NCBI RefSeq assembly: GCF_001577835.2
Contig: NC_029520.1
Coordinates: 50,911,457 to 50,975,456, forward strand
DNA from: Coturnix japonica
Taxonomy: Eukaryota > Chordata > Aves > Galliformes > Phasianidae
Length of the DNA stretch: 64,000 bases
Direction: 5' to 3'
In this document: positions 56,933 through 64,000 of the stretch, piece after piece
Layout of the letters: each line of letters starts with the position of its first letter
Position numbering within the stretch: the stretch's first letter is position 1
Position numbers and translations under genes: made by a program
Notes under the pieces: model-generated
The model's input: only the letters and a program-made list of their open reading frames with translations
Told to the model about the DNA's origin: nothing
The model's database searches: none

Positions 56933-57215
56933 CATAGAATTCTGGAATCACAGAATCATCAGCGTTGGAAAAGACCTCCAAGATCATCCAGTCCAACCAT
57001 CCATCTACCAGGAACCATAGAATTGTTAAGGTTGGAAAAGACCTCCAAGATCATCCAGTCCAACCATCCATCTACCGGGAACCATAGAATTGTTAAGGTT
57101 GGAAAAGACCTCCAAGATCCCCCAGGCCCCACAATGCCCACATGCCTCAGTGCCACATCTCACTACAAGACTACAATTCTGTAGCTGTACCAATGCACCA
57201 CCACTCTTTTGGAGC
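56933..57215 (-). mobile_element. CR1 LINE 3' fragment with multiplied tail
   Basis: Tail and first 3' segment (GTTGGAAAAGACCTCCAAGA) appear three times before the sequence continues into CCCACATGCCTCAGTGCCAC and CACCACTCTTTTGGAGCAG. Reverse orientation. Confidence 0.95.
56944..57125. repeat. 67-bp tandem repeat made of CR1 3' end
   Basis: GTTGGAAAAG starts at 56964, 57031 and 57098, giving an exact 67-bp period for about 2.7 copies. The second and third copies share CATAGAATTGTTAAG and differ by one base in the CATCTACC(A/G)GG spacer; the first is more diverged. Confidence 0.95.
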
Positions 57216-57669
57216 AGTTTTCCTCCTCCCCAACCTCTCATTGCACAGTCTCACCATTGGGCACCTTCCATTTTAATACCCCACTAAATGGCGTTTCTTT
57301 CAGGAAGGACATGTGGCAGGCAGAGAAATTGCAAATGAGGTTACGGCCCTTTGCTCCCACACAATGCAAATCATTTTAATGCAGGGTGAGGGGGCACCAG
57401 CTGCCGCCCTGCTGTCAGCCTGAGGCAATAGGGCCAGAGCAGCACGGCTCTGATGCTCCAGACAAGCGCTGTGCCCATGTCCTATCATGATCCCCCCTTA
57501 GTGCTGGCCCCATAGGATACATAGAGTGCCTATGCCCTCACCTGGGCCACACATTGGGATATAAGAAAGTCATCAGCAAGAAAACCCACAACCACCGAGA
57601 CATTTATACGTCAACGGTATCGCTAGCAGCATCATGTCCTGTATCCCTGGACCACGCCGGTCACGTGCA

Positions 57670-57860
57670 GGGCAGAAAAATGCAAAGCACAGTTAATTAT
57701 CTGTTGCAGAGCCCTGGTAATGATTAAGTTTGGGAGCCACTAACAATCAAGCCTATTGAAAGGACTACAAGGGTTTCAAAGTGTTTCCTCCGAACCATGT
57801 GACGGCAAATTGTTCTGAGTAGACGGCTCTTAATTCAAATGCTGGTTGTCATGGGGATGG
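57670..57860. promoter_or_regulatory. Conserved-looking non-coding block
   Basis: GCACAGTTAATTATCTGTTG, TGGTAATGATTAAGTTTGGG, CACTAACAATCAAGCC and CCATGTGACGGCAAATTGTT in unique sequence. Homeodomain and SOX-like words (AACAAT). Confidence 0.4.
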
Positions 57861-58884
57861 GATAACACCCCTCCTATTCAAGGATGCCACACAAGAAGCC
57901 TACTATTCACTACAATAGGCTTTTAGTTCAGGCTACACTTCATACATAGCCAAAAATATATATATCCAGAGAGTGATATTGGCACCGACCTTCCTTAACG
58001 CAGCAGAGCCAAAGGGCCAGTGAGTCCCAGAGCTGGAGGAAGAGAGATGAGGGCACGGGCAGCTGGATGGGCAGAGAGCTCATGGTAAGAGAGAGGAGGG
58101 CTGGGGGCCACAAGTCCATCCCATCCCATCCCTGGCCCCATAAGACACCAGGAGATGCACCATACATGAGGTCCCATGGTCCCATACAATGGGGCCATCG
58201 CTGAGAGCAGCACCGCTGCCTTCACACCTGGGGAAACTCCTGCTGAACTTATTAACTATGTAACTGGGGCTCCACAAGGAAGCACCTGAGGAAAACGTGG
58301 AAAACAACAGCCAGGAGCATTCCTTACTTTATCCTGAGCATGAAGACATCTGGCTCCATCAGAGCCACCTATCAGCCCTCATCCCCTCCGCTGTGCTCAA
58401 TGTCCCACACCAACACAGCTCTGCCACTGATCACCTGCACCAACACAAAAGAAGAGACTTCATGTAGCTCAACTGCTTCTGGAGAGCACCAATGTGACTC
58501 TGCCCTTCCCAGGGCTCTGCCCTGCACTGGCAGCTATAGGAGATGCAGGAACAGCAAGACAAGCTGTATTGTTTCCCCTGACAAGAAAAGAAAACCACCT
58601 TCCTGCGTGGGAGCAGCACTGAAGGGTGAGAAGCGACCTGCTAGACAGATGACTCATTCCATCGCCTCCTCCTCCAGAGCCTGGCACTCTCCAAAGAAGA
58701 GCACTGGAGGCAAACCCTCCCCTCCTGGCTCCTGCTTTGTCTGTAGGAGAATATGGAGCTGCAGCCCCAAGACTATTTAGTCCCCAAATCTCAGACCCCA
58801 GGGCAGCACCCACAGAGGATGCCTGCTGCTCCACAACCATGGGGTGAAAGCATTGTGCAGCAGCATCACTTGTGTAGTTTGAAT
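57861..58884. other. Intergenic, no gene recognised
   Basis: A short CCATC run at 58117-58132. The 146-codon plus-strand frame at 58340-58780 shows no domain. Confidence 0.45.
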
Positions 58885-59158
58885 CATGGAATAATAGAAT
58901 CACAGAATGACCTGGGTTGCACAGGCCCACAGTGCTCATCCAGCTCCAACCCCCTGCTGTGTGCAGGGTCACCAACCAGCAGCCCAGGCTGCCCAGAGCC
59001 ACATCCAGCCTGGCCTTGAATGCCTGCAGGGATGGGGCATCCACAGCCTCCTTGGGCAACCTGTTCCAGTGCGTCACCACCCTCTGGGGGAAAAACTTCC
59101 TCCTAAGATCTAACATAGACCTCCCCTGTCCCAGTTTCAAACCATTCTCCTTGTCCTA
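58885..59158 (-). mobile_element. CR1 LINE 3' copy
   Basis: Tail TCATGGAATAATAGAATCAC, then GAATGACCTGGGTTGCACAG, GCTGTGTGCAGGGTCACCAA. The minus-strand frame reads VTHWNRLPKEAVDAPSLQAF, the ORF2 C terminus, and accounts for the 223-codon open frame at 58469-59140. Confidence 0.96.
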
Positions 59159-60334
59159 AACGTTTGCATCTACTGGATCTTCTACATGGGAAGAGAGTTA
59201 GCAATGTTTTCTTCTGTCACATTACAAAGGATATTAAAAGATTCCCTTCCTCATCCTCACTGTTCAGCAGCAACAAGAAAAGCTCAGGGGTTTTACATTA
59301 AAATAGTTTGGGGTTGTGGGGGTTTTTGGCAGAAGGAAAATGATGAGAAATGGGAGAAAATAAATGAATGGGAAACACTGCATATCATTGGGAAGCAGAG
59401 GTTCAAAGCCTCTGTGGCTGTTGATGTATGAAAGCTCAGTGCTTTAATCAGATCCATCGCAGCTCCATACGATGCCCGTTGCCCTACTCACAGGGTACAC
59501 AGTGTGTTCATTACGCAGCTGGAGAGCGACTGGTGATGGAGGTCATGTGGGGGAAGCAGCAATTCCTTAGAAAAATAGGAACAAATTCATCATATGAGCA
59601 TGACAGGAGATGGGCTGGCTGGGGGCTGCTGCCATCGTGGCTCCTGGTGGCCACAGTCAGGGTGAGTGACTCCAGCAGTGCCCAGCTCCCTATCTTCAGC
59701 TTTTATCCCCAACTGGTTTGGGAACACGGAGACATGGAGGATGAGCCCCCATTTCTGGTTACAGAAAGGTTCATCATCTCCTGGGTTAGAGCTCTCCATT
59801 ATTCTTAATGGACGCAGCACTCCAAACTTGAAGGCTGACAGTAATTATCACAGTGTGTCCTTATTGATCCAGACCTCCCTCCCCTTCAGGAGGCACAGAT
59901 CTAACGCCATAGCAGTGAACACGAAGAGCAGCTCTACAAGGAAGGCGTTGGCGAACCTGCGGTCCTGTAATGAGCAGATTAGCACAGGATGCATATGTGT
60001 CCCTTTTAAAAGAGAGTATTTATTGCAAACACATCAATAGATCACTGCTGTGGCACACATGTAGCTTATTAGCAAGAGGCCCCCTCCTGAGCTGGCTTTT
60101 GTCAGCAGCAAACAAAGCCATAGAGATGAACAGAGATCGGGAATCCAAGAGGAAGGGAAGCCCTGTGAACCTCATCAGGTTTCATGTTTGCTCCAAGAGG
60201 AGAGAGGTGTCGTTATCTCCCCAGTTAAGATGGGAAGGATGATGTTGATGCTCACACGTTGCTGGGGATGGGACCCAGCTCCATCACATTGCTCAGTGCC
60301 CTTACTGCTATAATGGGGACACATATAGGAGGAG
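59159..60334. other. Intergenic, no gene recognised
   Basis: No repeat family or gene supported. Confidence 0.45.
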
Positions 60335-60402
60335 GCCCCATTTGAACATTGAGACTGGATGATCTACACGGCCCCTTCCAACCCAAACCCTTCTATCATT
60401 CA
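60335..60402 (+). mobile_element. CR1 LINE tail fragment
   Basis: TTGAGACTGGATGATCTACA, CGGCCCCTTCCAACCCAAAC and CCTTCTATCATTC. Forward orientation. Confidence 0.85.
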
Positions 60403-60751
60403 GCCTTGCTGAACAGCCAGCAAAACCTTAGTTTTCCCCAAACTCCTTTATCTGGACACATAAAGCTCCTGTGCAGAGCATCCCATTGAGGCTGCAGGGA
60501 AGCATCGCACATCATTTCAACTGCCCTGCACCTTCAGCCAATCTACAATTGCACCCATTGAATTAATAATGATGAGCCAGGACTGACACTGCTGATACGG
60601 ACCTGCTCACCCTGCTCATGAAATATTCATTGACTTCAAAGAACAATATCCCCATGCCTGACGTGACTCAGGTTGTTCTCAGCATGGTTGGATTAGGACA
60701 AGCCAATTTGTTTAAGACAGAAGCCAGGCTGCCAAGGATGTCATAAGCACA

Positions 60752-60836
60752 GAACCAAAGAATCATTCCGGTTGGAGAAGACCACCGAGATCACCAAGTC
60801 CAACCAATTGCCAATGGCAGCAAAGCAGCTGGTTCT
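60752..60836 (-). mobile_element. CR1 LINE tail fragment
   Basis: AGAACCAAAGAATCATTCCG, GTTGGAGAAGACCACCGAGA and TCACCAAGTCCAACCAATTG. Reverse orientation. Confidence 0.9.
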
Positions 60837-60852
60837 TAGTGCAGGCCTAGAA

Positions 60853-60903
60853 ATCATAGAATGGCTTGGAAGGGACCTTAAAGATCATCCGCTTCCAGCA
60901 TAT
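60853..60903 (-). mobile_element. CR1 LINE tail fragment
   Basis: ATCATAGAATGGCTTGGAAG then GGACCTTAAAGATCATCCGC. A second reverse tail 16 bp from the previous one, of a different subfamily, so a separate insertion. Confidence 0.9.
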
Positions 60904-61203
60904 GGACTTGGCTGCTCCCTCACTAAGCTTTAAGCAGAGCTTTATCCATACGTACCCTACAAGAACACAATGAGGGCTGAGCCCCTGGACCTCCCCAGAT
61001 GAACCCCATCCATCTCATGGCTTTGGTCCCACAGAGACATAAATGGACCCGTGGTTGTGTTTGGAGGAGAGGTTGTCAACACAAATAATCACTGATGAGC
61101 CTGGAAAGCAAAAGCCTCATGAGAGCCCTTGGCGTATCCAAGCTGGATGTTACCTCCAGGTCACTATAAGTTAGTGGGATGCCATTTATCATCCAAAACC
61201 ATT

Positions 61204-61300
61204 TCACAGAACCACAGAATAATTCAAGGTGGGAAAGATTATGAAGAACTCTGGGTCCAGCCCCAACCCACCCCCCAAATGCCCACCAACCACGTTCCCA
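61204..61300 (-). mobile_element. CR1 LINE tail fragment
   Basis: TCACAGAACCACAGAATAAT then TCAAGGTGGGAAAGATTATG and CAGCCCCAACCCACCCCC. Reverse orientation, diverged. Confidence 0.8.
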
Positions 61301-63109
61301 TTGTTGCCTTGTCCCATCCCACACCCCACTGAGCAATGAAGGGGTCTGCAGCCAACGCTGCTCATGGGACTGGGGCTGAAGATTCAATGGGAAAAGCTGG
61401 AACAGGGCCTGTACAAAAGCCTGCATTTCCCACCAGTTCAATTAGCTCTTTAACAACACAAAGGCAGAATCTGTCTCCCCGAGAGCCCCCAAAAATGTAT
61501 TTTTAGGTGCAACGGCTCCAAAAATAGCAGCAGGAAGCTGAGCAAAGCCTCCAAGGAGCCACGTGTGGGTCGTGCTGCGGATGCAGGAGCCAACAGCTCA
61601 TCCGTCAGCATGGGGGGGTGGGGGGATGGAGGCACACAGGGACCTGGGAGCATCCCGAACACGGCCAGGCAAAACAATGGAAATAAAGGACGTGTAAGAG
61701 AAGCCTTTTGTATGGAATCAGACAGCACAGGGCTGCAGGACATCTGCCATCCCAGGAATGGACATGGATGGCTCAAGAAAGGGAAATGTGGCTGACGGGC
61801 TTGGAGTGTTGGGCAGAACCGGCCCCAGTCTGCTACAGATCACCAGTGTGGATGGGAGATGCTCTGAGTTCTTTCCTAGGCTGACCATCGGATGGGAAAG
61901 AGGAGAACAAAAAAACAAAGAACGATGAGTTTTTTCATCCTCTTCCAACCAAAACACAGGAATTCCATTCTTTCGAAGGGCTGGGGTGGCTCAACCCTTC
62001 TGGCAGAGCCATTTTCCATTCACTGTTGCTCTCAGCTGGCTTCTCCTTTAAAAACAAAGCACAGTGCAATAAAAAAACACCGAGTGAGGGAGACATGGGA
62101 CCGGGGTGGCCCAGAGCACCAACAGCCCTGGGGAGAAAACACAGCAGCATCAATCCCCAAACTGCTTGAACGGCAAAAATCATCTGAGGGTGAATGAAAG
62201 CTGCATGAAATGTCTTTATTTTTAATCACAGTAACAAATAGCTGAGTGAGTCATGGGCCAAGAAAAGCCAGCAGCAGCTCCAGGAAGATGAGCAGGGGAA
62301 GGGGGAGGGTCACATTCAGGGACTATGAGGATGCACAGCTCCTGGAGCTGCAGTGGGGACACACTGAGAGCCTTTCCCTGCCTTTCTCCTTCCTGCTTTG
62401 CAGAGGTCAATTAAGAAACCCTCGCTGAAGTTGGGAAGCTCACAGCACCGTGATGCACACGGCTTCTCCGGGAGCAAATTGCAATTAAAAACCCATCGCT
62501 GGCATCCGAGCATCCCCAGGGCTGGCCCTTCTCCAGCTCAGCATCCATCAGCCATTGTCTCCCTCTAGCGCGGGCTGAGGGCTCGGGGCTGCAGCTGGGA
62601 GACTTGGCAGCGATGGCCGAGCTCCCCCCAATTGATTTTTAAGCCCTTGTGTTTTATTGTAGCAGATGCCCAGGGCACGGCTTTCCCACTGACCAAACCA
62701 CCTCCCAGATTGGAGAGACAGCTGCCAGTAACTGCAGTGCTCAAGTACTGGGGAGGACACCGAGATGAAAGCATCCATCCCCAGGGCTATTCCCAGTGCT
62801 CTGCAGAGGGGATTGGGGTTTGCTCAGCCAGGCTATTGCAGCTGCCTTTAACACCTTGGAACAGCTCCTGAAGCAAAGCAGAAAACCTGAGCTGAAATTT
62901 ATCACAATAAATAAATTGCACGTCCTTTCCAGGGAGGATTTTTTGCCAAGAGGAAAGGGAATGACGCTGCAGTTCTCACCCCTTTGAAACCGAGCTCTGC
63001 AGCTTAACCCAGCAGAGAAATTCAAGTTGGCCTGGAGAATGTGCTCCCTCATTGCCCTCACTCTTTTGGATGCTGCATCTGGGCAGCCTATTCTGCTGGG
63101 TGGCATCCA
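61301..63109. other. Intergenic, no gene recognised; CTCF-like site
   Basis: No gene supported. CCCTCTAGCG at 62561-62570 matches the CTCF core in reverse. AATAAA on the minus strand at 62220-62215 is followed by no GT-rich element, so I do not call a transcript end there. Confidence 0.4.
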
Positions 63110-63184
63110 GCCCACGGCAGGAGTTGGGATTGGATGAGCTTTAAGGTCCCTTCCAACCCAAACCATCATGTGGTTCTGTGATTC
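63110..63184 (+). mobile_element. CR1 LINE tail fragment
   Basis: CCCACGGCAGGAGTTGGGAT region followed by GAGCTTTAAGGTCCCTTCCA, ACCCAAACCATCATGTGGTT and CTGTGATTC. Forward orientation. Confidence 0.93.
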
Positions 63185-63771
63185 AGCTGCTGCCTACCCA
63201 TACCAACAGGCCTCCAGCTGCCTGCTGAAGGAGCAGCACCTGACCAGAACCAGGGCTTGTGTTTCCCTCAGATCCAGGCATGAGGAATGACCCTGGCACT
63301 AGAATGGTTCGGTGCTTCAAAGAACCTACAAACAGCCTAAGTCGTACTCAGTGACATGACACATCTAAGCAATGCTGGTTTACTTAACTGCAGTGAAAGG
63401 TAACCTTCGCACAGAAGCACAGGTTTAACTTTCCTCACCCTATTCTGAGCTATTTCACAGCTCTGTCAGGACTCGTTAGAGACTCCCTGGTTTCCTGAGT
63501 GGTGCAACAGTGAAGCTTCTTGGTCTCCCATCTGGTCATCTAAGTCCGAAAAAGAACAAAACATTAGGACGAAAACCCACAAAGGTAACTGTGAAAAGCT
63601 CAAAGGGAACAGTTTAAACCATAATAACTCTACAGTTATTTCACTTTGCCCCCGTTCTGTTTTACTGCCTTTCTTCCCATATCCAACCCATGCAGAGTCC
63701 CGTGTGGAAGGAAACAGAGGCAGCAGCCTCACCTGAGCCCACCGAACCCAACACTGAGGACAGCAACACCA
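63185..63771. other. Intergenic, just downstream of the right-hand gene
   Basis: No gene recognised. This stretch lies immediately beyond the polyadenylation site of the minus-strand gene at the right edge. Confidence 0.5.
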
Positions 63772-64000
63772 CAGATAATAGCATCCCTTTATTCGCTGAC
63801 ACCATTACAAAAACTGATTACATTAGCAACAAAAAAAATAATAAAGAACAAAAAAAAACCATAATAAAGGAGTGTTTACTTGAGGTTGAAGTCAGAGGCA
63901 GCTAATCCCAAAACTGTACTGAAGTAAAACAGTGTACAACATCAGTATTAAAACGTTATATCCCATTGGTGACTTTGCCACATCGGAGTTTTCTGAACAA
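63772..64000 (-). other. KTN1: 3' UTR end of a minus-strand gene, probably KTN1
   Basis: Read on the minus strand, the sequence is AT-rich, non-coding and unbroken by repeats, with T-rich runs, and leads into AATAAA at 63793-63788. The probable cleavage zone is 63772-63780. This is the shape of a conserved vertebrate terminal 3' UTR. KTN1 (kinectin, an endoplasmic-reticulum membrane receptor for kinesin) precedes PELI2 in the same orientation in other amniotes, which fits the strand and place. No coding sequence of KTN1 is in the window, so the name is inference; a different or unannotated transcript is possible. Confidence 0.6.
63788..63793 (-). terminator. KTN1: Polyadenylation signal AATAAA
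   Basis: Canonical hexamer on the minus strand, followed 15-40 bases downstream by CTGTGGTGTTGCTG and GTGTTGGGTTCGGTGGG, the GT-rich downstream element expected for cleavage-stimulation factor. No second AATAAA or ATTAAA lies upstream within the window's part of the UTR. Confidence 0.75.

Noticed and set aside
58469-59140. 223-codon minus-strand frame
   Set aside because: Its first third is the CR1 ORF2 C terminus and the rest runs into unrelated sequence.
62215-62220. Minus-strand AATAAA as an alternative KTN1 polyA site
   Set aside because: No GT-rich element follows, and it lies 1.5 kb beyond a much better site.
1-64000. Search for tRNA, rRNA, CRISPR, integrated viral sequence, LTRs and processed pseudogenes
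   Set aside because: No box A/B pair, spaced repeat array, LTR pair or retroposed coding sequence with a poly-A tail was recognised on either strand.

Overview
This is a 64-kb piece of a bird nuclear genome, most likely from a galliform. The evidence is about 44 fragments of the avian CR1 LINE, in both orientations, many ending in the 8-bp ATTCTATG-type tail, plus one recognisable protein-coding exon of clear vertebrate identity. I see no bacterial, phage, retroviral or Polinton-like element, no CRISPR array and no tRNA or rRNA gene.

Layout. (1) At the left edge, on the minus strand, lies the first coding exon of PELI2 (Pellino-2, an E3 ubiquitin ligase of IL-1R/Toll-like receptor signalling). 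Codon 1 is at 1497 and the exon ends at a GTGAGC splice donor after 1421. Bases 1-1420 are the beginning of intron 1. A CpG island of about 450 bp covers the exon, the 5' UTR and the promoter. (2) From about 1.8 kb to 63.77 kb there is no gene I can support. This is intergenic DNA with scattered CR1 copies, a few microsatellites and minisatellites, a short TTAGGG block, and CR1-free AT-rich stretches. Those stretches carry homeodomain/POU-type words and look like conserved non-coding regulatory elements; that is judged by eye, without an alignment. (3) At the right edge, again on the minus strand, a canonical polyadenylation site (AATAAA at 63793-63788, then a GT-rich downstream element) ends what looks like a 3' UTR running off the window. 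In other amniotes KTN1 (kinectin) lies upstream of PELI2 in the same orientation, so this is probably the KTN1 3' end. That name rests on synteny and the polyA architecture, not on coding sequence.

The window is therefore the spacer between two co-directional genes, read from the start of the downstream one (PELI2) to the end of the upstream one (KTN1). Points worth following up are a perfect vitellogenin-type oestrogen response element at 19.0 kb, a near-perfect POU4-type site beside an AP-1/MAF-type site at 15.65 kb, and several conserved-looking blocks (17.5, 26.4-26.8, 41.9-43.5, 51.5-51.8 kb). Others are a pair of near-identical CR1 copies in inverted orientation (34.7 and 37.5 kb), a 67-bp tandem expansion inside a CR1 tail (57.0 kb), and possible CTCF sites near both genes. 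I did not find a new biological system and do not claim one.
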